The notes under the pieces were generated by a model, which saw nothing but the letters and a program-made list of their open reading frames with translations, did not search any database and was not told the DNA's origin. DNA of 64,000 bases from Semisulcospira habei (taxonomy: Eukaryota > Mollusca > Gastropoda > Semisulcospiridae): assembly GCA_036245525.1 (NCBI GenBank), contig BTPG01000003.1, forward strand, positions 138,851,212 through 138,915,211, given 5' to 3'. Position numbers and translations under genes: made by a program. The number at the start of each line of letters is the position of its first letter. Position 1 is the first letter of the stretch. This document shows, piece by piece, positions 19,696-32,453 of the stretch.

Positions 19696-19788
19696 TTAAC
19701 CCTTTGGGTGTCAGTAGCGGTTTGAATCACGATGATTCCTACAGGAATCATCGCGAATCTAAAACCGCTACCGACACCCAAAGGATAA
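19696..19788. mobile_element. Family D palindromic element
   Basis: TTAA then CCCTTTGGGTGTCAGTAGCG, centre ATTCCTACAGGAAT, right arm CCGCTACCGACACCCAAAGG then ATAA. Its GGGTGTCGG-type arms are closest to the half copy fused to telomere repeat at 10679. Confidence 0.85.
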
Positions 19789-20427
19789 GCGCTAAATAAA
19801 ATACATTAATTCAGAACTTCAGTAACAATAAATGTGCGTAATCCATCTACGGCAATGGGATATTCGATTCATCAAAACGGGATTTTAAAAATGTGTATAA
19901 TTTTACAATTTTAAATTACGCCATTGGTACCGTGCCGTACCACACGAGGGTGAAAAAAATGTTTTATTCGCCTTTAAAAGCCTCTGCCCTAAATGGCTTA
20001 CATTTTGAAATCATTTAAACACTGCCGCAACTACTTCCCCAAAAAATGTTGTGCCAAAGTGGATTCATGATACTGAAGTGAATTGATAATATTTCGCGTA
20101 GGGAGATTTTCGAGTATTACACTGGGAAAGGCATAAATATATCCGTCTTCTGACATATAATTAAACTGTGTATCGTCTGGTTGGTGCCTCAAGCATAACA
20201 GTTAAGGAGGGTGTAAAACTTTATGAAGGGGAAGGTGGGAGTTGCGGAGGGGGGGGGGGGTGGTGGTGAGATGGCGGAGAGGATTTATATTTCGTGAAGG
20301 AACGGATTCCCAACCTAAACTCTTGCGGCAAACCGCAGTCCGTACTGAATATTTTACATTGTATTAGTGGTAATTCTCTGTAGCCCCTTTCCTCATTTCG
20401 AGACTGCAAAATGTGTATCGAATTCTA
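19789..20427. other. No gene recognised
   Basis: AT-rich; a short G-run and GGTGGTGG at 20251-20268. Nothing else. Confidence 0.5.
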
Positions 20428-20492
20428 CCGACGCATTGATTCTCACGTGCCCCTGCTGCAGCATGGGCACATGTGAATCTTTGCCATATGTA
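20428..20492. repeat. Family A-like palindrome, divergent
   Basis: GCATTGATTCTCACGTGCCC, centre CTGCTGCAGCA, GGGCACATGTGAATCTTTGCC. Outer GCAAGAG ends are lost. Confidence 0.6.
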
Positions 20493-20540
20493 GATGGTAG
20501 GTATTAGCGTAGGGGCAACTGGGACTAATTCTACTGATAA

Positions 20541-20602
20541 TATGCATTGATTCGCACGTTCTCCTGCAGCTGCAGGGCCATATGCGTATCTATGCCTTTT
20601 GT
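20541..20602. repeat. Family A-like palindrome, divergent
   Basis: GCATTGATTCGCACGTTC, centre CTGCAGCTGCAG, CATATGCGTATCTATGCC. It pairs with the copy 110 bp upstream as a divergent subfamily. Confidence 0.6.
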
Positions 20603-20780
20603 AAATGGTAGATGGCGAAGGGTAGACGGGCAGTTTTTGCAAAGGACAGCCCACCGATGGAATTATGTTTTCTCTATTTGATTTGTTGCTTTTATATTTC
20701 TTATAACTCTATTCATGTTAAAAGAAAATTAAATTCGTGAAAATATAAATTTGATTTGTTTCGCCTGACTACATTTTGAT

Positions 20781-21163
20781 TGATTGATTGTACATTGCTT
20801 AACGTCCCGACAGCAACAAGGCTTTCTCAGGACGTGCCTGCACTGCTTGTGAAAAAAAAACTAAACAGAAAATTGAATGTATGTCGTCAGCCGGTCAAAT
20901 ACGTTAAATAAACCTACAACATGGGGCCTAAATAAAGCTAAGACCATTTAGCAACACACATCCAATATCAAGAGCTACAGGCAGTGCAGACAGTGGGGAG
21001 AGTTTTAAAAAGGCAAATACAGGTGAATGGACAAAGGGTAGACAGAAAAACATGCCCCAGAATAGAGAGAAAAACCCACCCTGTGGGGCTGACCAGGGTG
21101 ACCCTGGGAACTAAAAAATACCTACCCCCCACCCAAGTCCCCCAGGGCAGACCCGGGTGGGGT
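20781..21163 (-). mobile_element. SINE/LINE-tail insertion with 16-bp target duplication
   Basis: A 383 bp insertion flanked by perfect direct repeats CTGACTACATTTTGAT (20765-20780 and 21164-21179). On the minus strand it begins CCCCACCCGGGTCTGCCC and ends GTCGGGACGTTAAGCAATG then TACAATCAATCA, a tandem ATCA-type tail. No long frame. A 5'-shortened sister copy lies at 28228-28360. The TSD and tail show LINE-driven retroposition. Confidence 0.85.
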
Positions 21164-21307
21164 CTGACTACATTTTGATCACAATACATAAGATAATGAT
21201 ATATGTCACGTGATCAGAACAGACGTTCAATACTGACACTGTTCACCGTCGTGCTGCCAACGGCTGACGAGAACTGGCTGAACCCTGGAAGGGACTCAGT
21301 CTCAAGG

Positions 21308-21352
21308 AAACTCTTTGACTGTCGATAGCGCGTTTTGTCGCGATGATTCCTT
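21308..21352 (+). mobile_element. Family D half-palindrome (left arm)
   Basis: AAACTCTTTGACTGTCGATAG to GTCGCGATGATTCCTTAG, ending at the symmetry centre; no right arm follows. Confidence 0.7.
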
Positions 21353-21900
21353 AGATCAGTCTGATCATGGTCAGCAATAGGTCTAGATTCTTTTGATCTT
21401 AATAGTCCAAGGGCGGTGCCTGATTGATTAGCTGGGCACCTCGGCTGTGCAGGCCTCACATACTTTACTGCAGCATCCAACCGGCCAAAGTTCTGTTCAG
21501 TTTCTCGATCCAAGGGACGCCGTCTGAAGGGATGGTGTGTGTGCGGTTGTCTTTCCCATGTTCCTAATTGTCACTCCCGTACTTCCTAAGTAGCAGAACT
21601 CGGCCCACACTGGTTGTCTCGCTTGATTTGCTGAGTGAGAGAGGCAGCCAGTACGTGTTGGCGGCCATCCGTTCAGTTTAGAACTACCACCGCACTGAAG
21701 CACTATGACCCAGACCGACACAATTAGCGTGAAGAACACAGAGACCAAAAACAGACATAGAGAACACTGGACTAACAAGAGACACAAATCTTATGTCTTA
21801 TGTCTCTAATGTCTCTTATGTCTCTTGTGACCGAGATAATTAGCGTGATGAACACATATTAAATTAGACGAAAAAAAAACAGACAGAAAACACTGGACTA
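21353..21900. other. No gene recognised; decayed repeat scraps
   Basis: A fragment resembling family C (CCAAGGGCGGTGCC, 21407) and several TGTCTCTTATGTCTCT repeats at 21793-21828. No coding signal. Confidence 0.45.
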
Positions 21901-22006
21901 ACAAGAGACAAATCCTCATGAGCCCCCGCGACTGCGGGGGCTCATGAGGATTTATGTCTCTTGCAGATGGGTAGCGTTCGCCTTGCCCCGGCAATTCAGG
22001 GGTTAA
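21901..22006 (+). mobile_element. Family A palindrome with right terminus
   Basis: Palindrome 21902-21964 (CAAGAGACAAATCCTCATGA and complement around CCCCGCGACTGCGGGG), then GCCCCGGCAATTCAGGGGTTAA ending 22006. The left flank is not clearly preserved. Confidence 0.8.
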
Positions 22007-22502
22007 TATTCTTCCGCTGAAACCGCGCCCATCTCGTCCATGGGATAAACACAAATGCTAGATGCCAGACGCCGTAAAGATGTGATTGGCCTCGTGGGTA
22101 GTGCTCGATGTGAGATGCAGAGTGGAGGTCCCATTGAACGCTGAACAACGAACCTTTATCATCCAACGGTGAAATCACTTGTTACAAGACCAGTTTTCAT
22201 ACTTGCTAAAGATAATCAAGCAGTGCCCTTGGGCTACCATGACCAATTCATCATTAGGCCGGACCTTTCGTTTTCTGAGAAATCATGGTGACTCAGCAGC
22301 CAAAAGACGACACCGGTTTTCGTTTCAGAACTGCCACACTGCTCAGACTATATATTTTTTACATCCTTGTTTCTCAAGACGAGGAGACCAGAGGGTGTTG
22401 AAACAGTATATGGTATTATTATCGATGGAGGAGGGGTCAGAGGACGCACAGGCCAAATGACTACCCCTAAACCATCTACGTTAACGCCCACCTACCACTG
22501 CC
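22007..22502. other. No gene recognised
   Basis: The open frames at 22179-22600 show no domain, signal or codon regularity I trust. Confidence 0.45.
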
Positions 22503-22566
22503 TGACGCGTGGGTTGCCACGGGTCCCTGCAGCTGCAGGGACTCATGGCAATCCACGCGTTTTGCT
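22503..22566. repeat. Palindrome, family A-like variant
   Basis: ACGCGTGGGTTGCCACGGGT, centre CCCTGCAGCTGCAGGG, ACTCATGGCAATCCACGCGT. The arm sequence differs from family A but keeps the CTGCAGCTGCAG centre and the TTTTGCTG exit. Confidence 0.65.
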
Positions 22567-23010
22567 GAAAGAGAGCGGCACCAGCTGCTCCTCATTATGA
22601 GGGTGTCACCTGGTTTCAGATAGGGACCCGAAATGACGAACCTAGCTTTCAATTTGGAGTGGCCAGTGGTCATTTCCTCCGGCCAGGAAATCACCGGCGC
22701 CTCCTGGCGACGGCCGTGAGATTCTGACACAGACGCTCGGCAGACACTGGCGTGTGGCACGCCAGGAGGAAAAAATCAAGACCCAAATCCTGATTAACTA
22801 CCTCCTTTGCTTCACGAAGAGATGTACGTTGAGTCAATTACTGTTTGTACATGCCCATTTTGAGACAAAGTCGTTTCATCCGAAAATGAAGTAAAAGGTG
22901 CTGTACTTGACCTTTCTTAACGTTTTTCTTTCCTTTCTGTTGGGTATTTCTTTAAAATCGAGACCAGTATTGTAAAGTAAGGCTGCACAACCTAGTACAC
23001 TCGTGTACAC
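22567..23010. other. No feature recognised
   Basis: Includes a short inverted pair around GGCGCCTCCTGGCG (about 22696) and CGCCAGGAGG (22760). No gene. Confidence 0.45.
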
Positions 23011-23058
23011 TGCAGGAATCACCTCGACCAAAATCGCTACCGACACTCAAAGGGTTAA
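23011..23058 (-). mobile_element. Family D half-palindrome (right arm)
   Basis: TGCAGGAATCACCTCGACC through GCTACCGACACTCAAAGGGTTAA. The sequence left of TGCAGG is unrelated (TAGTACACTCGTGTACAC, itself a small hairpin). Confidence 0.75.
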
Positions 23059-23112
23059 CTCAACGTCAAAGAACTCACTCCGGTCACTGAACACGAACAC
23101 AAGGTGTGGTCA

Positions 23113-23228
23113 GCCTGAGGCATAGCTGAACAAGTATGAGCTCCCACAACTGATGGACTGAGCTGATGAAGATGTATGTCTTTTGCTTTGGGGTAGTGCT
23201 CGTTGTGCTCCGGCATTGAATGGGTTAA
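23113..23228 (+). mobile_element. Family A element, eroded, right terminus kept
   Basis: A decayed palindrome (CTGAGGCATAGCTGAACAAG ... GATGAAGATGTATGTCTTTTGC), then GCTCCGGCATTGAATGGGTTAA ending 23228. Confidence 0.65.
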
Positions 23229-23383
23229 AAAAATTCAGGATCGACAGTGGAATAACGCCGCACCGACAAACCTTTTGGCGATGCCAGCGACAAGACGACA
23301 AAATGTCGAAAACAAGTTTCTGTGACGGCCGGATAGAATACGCCGCGGTGGAGAAGTCTACCTCGACCATATCCAGCCCTCTG

Positions 23384-23447
23384 CAAGAGGCAGAGATTCT
23401 CATGAGCCCCTGCATACTGCAGGGCCTCACGAGAATCTAAACCCCTT
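23384..23447. repeat. Family A palindrome
   Basis: GCAAGAGGCAGAGATTCTCA, centre CCCTGCATACTGCAGGG, TCACGAGAATCTAAACCCCTTG. Confidence 0.75.
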
Positions 23448-23849
23448 GATGACAGGCAACAGCTCATTTACAGCATCAGATTCCGGCGGTGATCTGGGGT
23501 GAAGTGTATGATTGAAGGAACGCGAGCCGACCACCGCGGCCAATATGTCCAGCCTGCTTTCTATCTTACCATCGTATTGTTACTGTCCGATACCACTCTC
23601 TGTCCGAGATACGCAATAGAAGACAATGATGCACAGATCCTCAGCAGTCATCGGAAAACAAATAAACAGTTTTTTATATTTCCTGTATAGACCGACGGCG
23701 GAATTTCCCTATAGAAGCCGAGATACATCACTCCACGGTATCTTCACAGACACTGTAGTTTCCTACAACCGGACACTGCAGGGGCATTCTTTATTATTTT
23801 TTATCCATTTCTTATACAGACAGCGGTCCAGAAGCAGATGTTTTGTCGG

Positions 23850-23925
23850 CACCTAAAGGCCGTAGATCCTCTTGACCTCCTCCAGTATGCAGAGCTTCAT
23901 GAAAATCTGTGCCTATAAGCAGCAG
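23850..23925. repeat. Family A palindrome, decayed
   Basis: AAAGGCCGTAGATCCTCTTG ... CTTCATGAAAATCTGTGCC. Sequence on either side (23450-23850, 23926-24130) shows no gene. Confidence 0.5.
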
Positions 23926-24166
23926 AAGGAGTTGGCTTCTGTCGATAACCCTATCGCTGTACAGGCTAACCTCACTAGTAATGTTCCCGCCTTAGTCGCC
24001 TTCTCGGTGTTAAACCCAAATAACTAACTCACTAGTCATTTTACGCGCTCCAGCATACAACGGTATCTCGGCGGATAGAACCAAAGATACCGCACAGCGT
24101 GGACTGCAGTATCTGTCGTATAACGTGCACTAGACTTTGGTACCCAAAAGCGGGGATGCCTGGTGA

Positions 24167-24256
24167 TCCAAAGGTCCTCGGGCTGATGTCAGCCTTAGCT
24201 GGCCCGCGCACGACCGTGCGAGGGCAGGCTAAGGCTGATATCGGTCCGAGGACATT
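24167..24256. mobile_element. Family E palindrome
   Basis: TCCAAAGGTCCTCGGGCTGA and TATCGGTCCGAGGACATT around GCCTTAGCTGGCCCGCGCAC. Outer GGTACCCAAAAGCG at 24140 may be the remnant terminus. Confidence 0.75.
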
Positions 24257-24599
24257 TTTCTCACCAATTTTTTTTTTTTCTAAACCAAAGGCTGTATCGT
24301 CTAAATTCAATACTACAATAACGCGAGAGCTAGCGAATACAGCGAGCTGATTTGATGCCTCCCGCGTGCCGTGACACCTGCCGTTAATTGGTTAAAAAAA
24401 CAACCTAGTATAATCACTTTTTAAAGAAAAGCTAGATTTTTATTGTTGCACAATGAAAATCTCGCTTTTCTCAAAATGTACATAATGGCTTTTGCCGTTA
24501 ATTCCGAGGCTGAATTGTATCTGATCGTTACCTTCGCTTAACGACCAACTATACATTAGATAACAAACCGTCCTTAGCGTCGATCACGTTCTGTCTGAA
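24257..24599. other. No gene recognised
   Basis: Contains one module of the ~53 bp minisatellite of 1100-1385 (GCACAATGAAAATCTCGC, about 24448). Confidence 0.5.
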
Positions 24600-24662
24600 A
24601 GAGTCATAGATTTCTCATGCTCCCCTGCAGATGCAGGGCTTCATGAGAATCCATGACTCTTA
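24600..24662. repeat. Family A palindrome
   Basis: AGAGTCATAGATTTCTCATG, centre CCCTGCAGATGCAGGG, TCATGAGAATCCATGACTCT: the arm end diverged from GAGGC to GAGTC on both sides, suggesting paired change or a subfamily. Confidence 0.75.
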
Positions 24663-24974
24663 CAGCTGGCACTCGGCACCATTTGCATCTTCGGAGGCTA
24701 TCAAGGTTAGATCTAAGAACGCGAAAGCATCGCTTCGGAGAATAAGTGCCATAAATGGTAATCTGAGGAGACAAAGTATATAGCCTTTGCTGGCGCAGCC
24801 AATCAAGACGCGACAAAAATAGATGCGCATATGATATTGGTTGGTCATTTTGGGATGAGAGGTGAACAATGATTTCACTGGTTATATTATTTGTAGTATC
24901 CGATGCGACAGAAAATCAGATTACACATCGTGAAGGTACATTTAGACGCGGCAGTTAAATTCACGGTGGTTACA

Positions 24975-25040
24975 GCAAGAGGTATAGATCCTCATGAGCC
25001 CCCGCGACTGCGGGGGCTCATGAGGATCTGTACCTCTTGC
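24975..25040. repeat. Family A palindrome, near perfect
   Basis: 66 bp, GCAAGAGGTATAGATCCTCA and complement (one mismatch outside the centre), centre CCCCGCGACTGCGGGG. Left flank shows GGTGGTTACA; right flank CAGTTGAGTGGTGTTCAC belongs to the larger element, but its terminus is lost. Confidence 0.85.
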
Positions 25041-25132
25041 AGTTGAGTGGTGTTCACATTTTCTGAACGAGACCAAACAAAGCCAAAGAATCAAGTCCGC
25101 CTATGGAACACGAACGGTACAAAGTGTGCGCA

Positions 25133-25203
25133 GCCAGAGGCACTGATGAACATAAGTTCCAGCAACTGCAGGACCGAGCTCATGATCATTGACACCTTTT
25201 GCA
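25133..25203. repeat. Family A palindrome, decayed
   Basis: CAGAGGCACTGATGAACATA ... CTCATGATCATTGACACC with a CAGCAACTGCAGG centre. Confidence 0.5.
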
Positions 25204-25364
25204 CTTGGGCAGTTAGGTAATACAAAATATATGACTATTTATGAGCATCTTCTGTTGTTATTGTGATTTTGCTATGTATTATTCGTGGGCTGGCGATTGG
25301 CTCCATAAGGAAGAGTATCTCCTTTGGCATATGTACAGCTGTTCGTAGTTGTTTGGAGTCTATA

Positions 25365-25476
25365 CCCAATGCGCAAATAGGCGATCGGGCTGATGTCGGC
25401 CGCCGTTGACCCGCGCACGGCCGTGAGCGGGACAACGGCTGCCGACGTCGGCCCAAATGGCCTTTTGCGCACTGGG
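25365..25476. mobile_element. Family E complete element, TA-flanked
   Basis: CCCAATGCGCAAATAGGCGA at the left and GGCCTTTTGCGCACTGGG at the right, with TA immediately outside on both sides (25363-25364, 25477-25478). Inner arms GGCCGCCGTTGACCCGCGCAC...ACAACGGCTGCCGACGTCGGCC. This copy shows the family termini best. Confidence 0.85.
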
Positions 25477-25627
25477 TAAGAATTAAGGAAGTTTTAAGCA
25501 ATTTAGGAAGTATTGATCACTGTTAATATTAAAAAAAAAAAAAATAATAATTTGACTTAATTTGATGAAAATCTAATTTTATTTTAAATGTTTACTTTTC
25601 AAACTGATTTTGAAACTGGCCATTGTG

Positions 25628-26575
<948 letters not shown>

Positions 26576-26786
26576 TTAACCCCTTGACGTCCGAAACACA
26601 ACGAACAGCCCCCAAATTCAGGAGGCATAGATCCGCATGCGTCCCCGCAGTAGCTCATGTGGCCCGATCTACGCCTCTTGCTGAAACTACTTTATATCTA
26701 TGTTCCTTGGACAGATAAACTTCTTTGGTGTTCAGTTAACAAAGATATCAGCCACAGACTGCGTCCACTGGCAGTAAAGGGGTTAA
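26576..26786 (-). mobile_element. Family A complete element, minus orientation
   Basis: TTAACCCCTTGACGTCCGAA at the left and CACTGGCAGTAAAGGGGTTAA at the right, 211 bp. The palindrome (about 26620-26685) lies 44 bp from the left end and about 100 bp from the right. The long flank contains ATGTTCCTTGGACAG and GTGTTCAGTTAACAAAG. Confidence 0.88.
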
Positions 26787-26906
26787 CGGCTTATAAGAGG
26801 AGACATCCTCAAAACGGATCAGATATCTGCCCTCAAAACACACTGTTCTTTTGGTGCATACCATCCTTCTTTCCGTCTGTGAACTGTCAGTTTTTTTCTT
26901 CTCTCT

Positions 26907-27017
26907 CCCCAAGGCGCAAAAGGCCATCGAGCCGACGTCGGACGCCGTTGGCCCGCGCACTTTCGTGCGTGGGCCAACGGCGGCCAACGTCGGCCCGATG
27001 GTCTTTGCGCAACGGGT
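26907..27017. mobile_element. Family E palindrome
   Basis: GGCGCAAAAGGCCATCGAGC ... GGCCCGATGGTCTTTGCGC, centre GGCCCGCGCACTTTCGTGCG. Confidence 0.85.
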
Positions 27018-27159
27018 CTGTCTCTTTAATTAGCCCACATCATTTACATCACGTACATACTGACGAATGAAAAAAGTCATGCCGGTTTGTTTTCCCCTTC
27101 TTTCTTCTCCTTTTCTCTCTTTAATCAGCGCATGTACGTGTATCACATTACTAATTTAT

Positions 27160-27366
27160 CGACGGAACAAGACAGTTACAAAAACTTTTTTCCTTTGTCT
27201 GTAAATTTGTGATGTCTTGTGGTGATTTTTATTTTCCGTCCACCGGTCAAAGGAACAAATCTATCGCCAGAAAAAAAGACAGTTGCAAATATATTTTTTC
27301 CTTTGTCTGTAAATTTGTGATGTCTTGTGGTGATTTTTATTTTCAGTCCACCGGTGAAAGGAACAC
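27160..27366 (+). repeat. Tandem duplication, ~105-bp unit
   Basis: Two adjacent copies sharing CTTTGTCTGTAAATTTGTGA, GTCTTGTGGTGATTTTTATT and GTCCACCGGT with few differences; copy starts near 27160 and 27265. The sharp identity suggests a recent duplication. Confidence 0.8.
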
Positions 27367-27625
27367 ATTTCTAAGACCCTGACTGATTAGAAGGTGCACG
27401 AGAGACGCAGAAACTGGCGGACTGACGGATTAACTGATGCAAAATGAAAACGCTGCACTAATTGTTTCTGCGTCTAGGATTGCACGAGTCCTGACAAAAA
27501 AGGTGATCCCCGAGAGCGTACAATGCAACGATATTGTCAACAAAGAAAGAATCATGCTTAGAAAGGCCAGGTACAACACCAGTGCATTGTACCTGACCAT
27601 TGACAGCGTGTCTTTTTCTTTGATG

Positions 27626-27922
27626 GGAATGATTGAAAACTCACCTCTTCAAGCTTTACTTTGAATAAATGCCAGTGTTTGATGCCTTAGTTGTAGTTTT
27701 GCAATCCTCCTTGTTTAGACTGAATGTTAATTAGAATATAAATTATTATGTATGTATTGTTGTTTAGTTTATTGTAAAAGTGGTGTGTTCGGGCATTGTG
27801 CTTTGTTTGTTATGTGCATATGTCATTGTATTTTTATTTTTGTGTACAGATTGTAAAGCGCTTAGAGCTTTTGAGTAAGATTAAGCGCTATATAAATACT
27901 CATTATTATTATTATTATTAAT
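27626..27922 (+). pseudogene. 5'-truncated L2/CR1-like LINE, 3' end only
   Basis: It encodes the last residues of an ORF2-like C-terminus (KTHLFKLYFE then TGA, about 27634-27666), a 3' UTR, the hairpin TGTAAAGCGCTTAGAGCTTT...TTAAGCGCTATATAAATAC (27851-27899) and an (ATT)n tail to 27920. The matching end at 31605-31667 belongs to the long LINE at 29.6 kb. Confidence 0.75.
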
Positions 27923-28040
27923 GATACACGATTTCCGGAAATCAGCAGTAGGTAAAATTTGCACTTGTTTCGACAAAAATACTTCATTAAAAATCCACTT
28001 TTTAGGCCAAAACTACACGTGTTTCGACGAAAACAGTCGA

Positions 28041-28142
28041 TTAACTCATTCGCGGCCAGCCGCATCCGGAAGAGGCATAGGCCGCGCATCCGGAAGAGGC
28101 ACAGGCCGCGCATCCGGCTGCGGCTAGCCGCGAATGAGTTAA
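28041..28142. mobile_element. Family F palindromic element, TTAA both ends
   Basis: TTAACTCATTCGCGGCCAGC ... GCGGCTAGCCGCGAATGAGTTAA, 102 bp. The interior holds a small duplication: GGAAGAGGCATAGGCCGCGC and GGAAGAGGCACAGGCCGCGC. It shares its arms with 35060-35139. Confidence 0.85.
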
Positions 28143-28227
28143 AAGCCCGTACAAACAAGCAGTGTCCGGGCATTTAATCCACTGTATTCGTCGAAACACA
28201 TGAATTTTGACCTACCTATGATTTTGG

Positions 28228-28360
28228 TTGGTTGTACATTGCTTAACGTCCCGACAGCAAAAAGACTTTCTCAGGACGTGCCTGCACTGCTTGTGAAAAA
28301 AACCCCAAAAAAACTGAACAGAATATTGAATGCATGTCGCCAGCCGGTCTAATACGCTAA
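28228..28360 (-). mobile_element. Truncated copy of the 20781-21163 SINE, 8-bp TSD
   Basis: 133 bp flanked by GATTTTGG (28220-28227, 28361-28368). The minus-strand 3' end GTCGGGACGTTAAGCAATG then TACAACC matches the copy at 20781; the 5' part is missing. Confidence 0.75.
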
Positions 28361-28368
28361 GATTTTGG

Positions 28369-29419
28369 AATAACTAGTATTGTAGTGTACTTAACCTTTC
28401 TAAATGCGTTTCTTTCTTTGTTGAGAATCTCCTTGCATTTTACTCGCCTTTTGGTCTGGATTCGTGGAATCCTAGTGTGTTGTTGTTTTGTTATGAGGAT
28501 TATGACAATGTGGCAATTCTTACAAAGCAGCGTGGACCCTCCACAAGCTGGCAGACGAGAAAAGCAGGTGGGGGCTCCGAGGAGCGTGCGCAAAATTTTG
28601 TGACAAATATCACATTGTCGCACAACTTATTACAACTCTGGACTAGCTAGAATTTTTGCATCTTTCGGATTTATAGAGTGGTAACCGGATCGGTTTATCG
28701 TGACAAACGTGTCCTTTCTCCTACTGTGCCTTTTCCGTCGTCTTTTGGGGTTTTATTTATTCAAAGCCGAGATTGGCCCAAGTGATCATAAAAGGCTTTA
28801 CAATTAAAAAAAAAAAAAGACAAATCAAATAAATAATTTAAAAAATAAAAGCAAGGCAGATTGGGCGACCCGTCTTCCCCGACGAAAGCAGTCCAAACTT
28901 TCCCACCTGGGACAACACATTTGCAAAAAATAACATGATGGGATGAAAGGAAAACAGAAAATAGAGGTTAAAACCCGTCTAAGTTAGAAGCATGAAACAC
29001 GACGTTTCGGATCAAAGATCCTTCTTCTCGGTGATATGGAAACCAAGATGGGATGAACCATAACCCACAAAGTCCCTTCTATGTGAGAGCTGTCTTCGCT
29101 GTCAAACGTATCTACCTGTTGTCTTTGACTTGATTCTGATGTTGAAATATCTCCTTTTGAAAAGCCTCGCAGATGTGCCAATGCGTCATAGTGAACTCTA
29201 TAAGGGGCGCGCGCAGTGCACACGCGTCTTTGGTTTGTCAATCGTCATTTGTCTTGACGTATTATTTTGTTTTTGCGTAGTTTTATATTTAACGTGATAT
29301 GAGTTTCGCTTTCGCTTCAAGATTTGGGAAAATGGTGACAAAACTATAATTTCACGGTACAAATTCAGTCTTGCTCTAATTTGTGTGAAATCTAGTACCT
29401 AGCTACATTCTATACTAAG
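28369..29419. other. No gene recognised
   Basis: AT-rich, with a poly-A/AAATAA patch at 28803-28850. No coding frame with a recognisable domain. Confidence 0.5.
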
Positions 29420-29585
29420 TACACCTGCGTGCTCTTCTGATAGCGCGTCGATGTGTGTGTATGCGTGTGCGTGCGTGCATGCGCACGCTCCAAACATCCT
29501 CACGATGTTGGCACATCCGGGCACACGAGGATCTATGCCTCTTGGAGTTGCACGCGTGTGTGAAAGTGAAAACTGATTTTTACTG
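29420..29585. mobile_element. Left part of a LINE-interrupted repeat (B-like core)
   Basis: CACCTGCGTGCTCTTCTGATAG through GCGTGCATGCGCACGCTCC, the palindromic core CTCCAAACATCC...GGATCTATGCCTCTTGGAG, to GTGTGTGAAAGTGAAA. It is colinear with 32999-33160. The right part resumes at 31668 after the LINE. Confidence 0.65.
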
Positions 29586-29589
29586 CTCA

Positions 29590-31667
<2,078 letters not shown>

Positions 31668-31860
31668 AAAGAGCGAGCGAGCAAGAGAGAGAATTACGTC
31701 ATATTTAGAGTACGTCTGCGTGGTGACGGATTTGCTTCATTTACGTCACCGCCACTGTCTGACTTTCTCCAGATGTCAAGTTTTTTTTTTTTTTTTTTTT
31801 TTTTTTACTGTTTTATTTTTTTTTTTTCTGAAAAGAATTAAGTTTTACTGAAAATATGTG
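31668..31860. mobile_element. Right part of the LINE-interrupted repeat
   Basis: GAGCGAGCAAGAGAGAGAAT then TACGTCATATTTAGAGTACG and CACCGCCACTGTCTGACTTTC, colinear with 33275-33420. A T-run occupies 31779-31806. Confidence 0.7.
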
Positions 31861-31869
31861 GGATTCCAG

Positions 31870-32410
31870 GATCCTGTCACTTGGTCAAGGTCCAGGTCAT
31901 AACGGCTACATTTATTATGTATGCAATTTTCCAGGCAATGTTACTGTAAATACCGAAACGATGTGATCCGAATGGCAAATTGTGATATTTTGTGACGACA
32001 CAGAGTGTTGCATACCAGAATCTATTCACTGCCGTAAAGGCCAAGGTCACATAGGCCATATTTGTTTTGTGCAGAATTGTGTGCTAGGCAATATATCAAG
32101 AACCATTGGGCCTATTCAATCCAAATTTTAGATTATAGTATTTTACTGTATTACACATTGCCATTAATCTTAACTGTGCCTCTACCTCAAGGTCAAGGTT
32201 ATAGTTGCCATATCTTTCTTGCAGATTATTGAGTAGAGAATACCTCTGAAACCGCTGTACTGTTTTGCTCTGAATTTTTAGGAAAAGATACCTTACCCTC
32301 ATATGTGATGTTTTTAACAGAATGAATTCACGACCTGTAAGGTGAAGGTCGCAGAGGCCATATTTGTGTGAGCCTTTGTGCAGGCAATATCCCTAAAACC
32401 ACAGGCCCGA
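31870..32410 (+). repeat. Diverged ~153-bp tandem repeat, about 4 units
   Basis: The phrase AAGGTCAAGGTCACATAGGC with CCATATTTGT recurs at about 31884, 32040, 32193 and 32342 (spacings about 156, 153, 149). Each is followed some 40 bp later by a GGCAATAT-like motif and AAACC..TGGGCC. Units are heavily diverged. The period is near nucleosomal length. No protein signal. Confidence 0.65.
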
Positions 32411-32453
32411 TTTTTTCCAACTTTTGTTTCATGATATTTGTACTTAACCCCGT

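Noticed and set aside
24975..25040. Regularly recurring family A palindromes considered as a CRISPR-like array
   Set aside because: Copies are dispersed at irregular 0.1-3 kb distances, in both orientations, embedded in TTAA elements, and there is no cas gene; the surrounding DNA is clearly eukaryotic.
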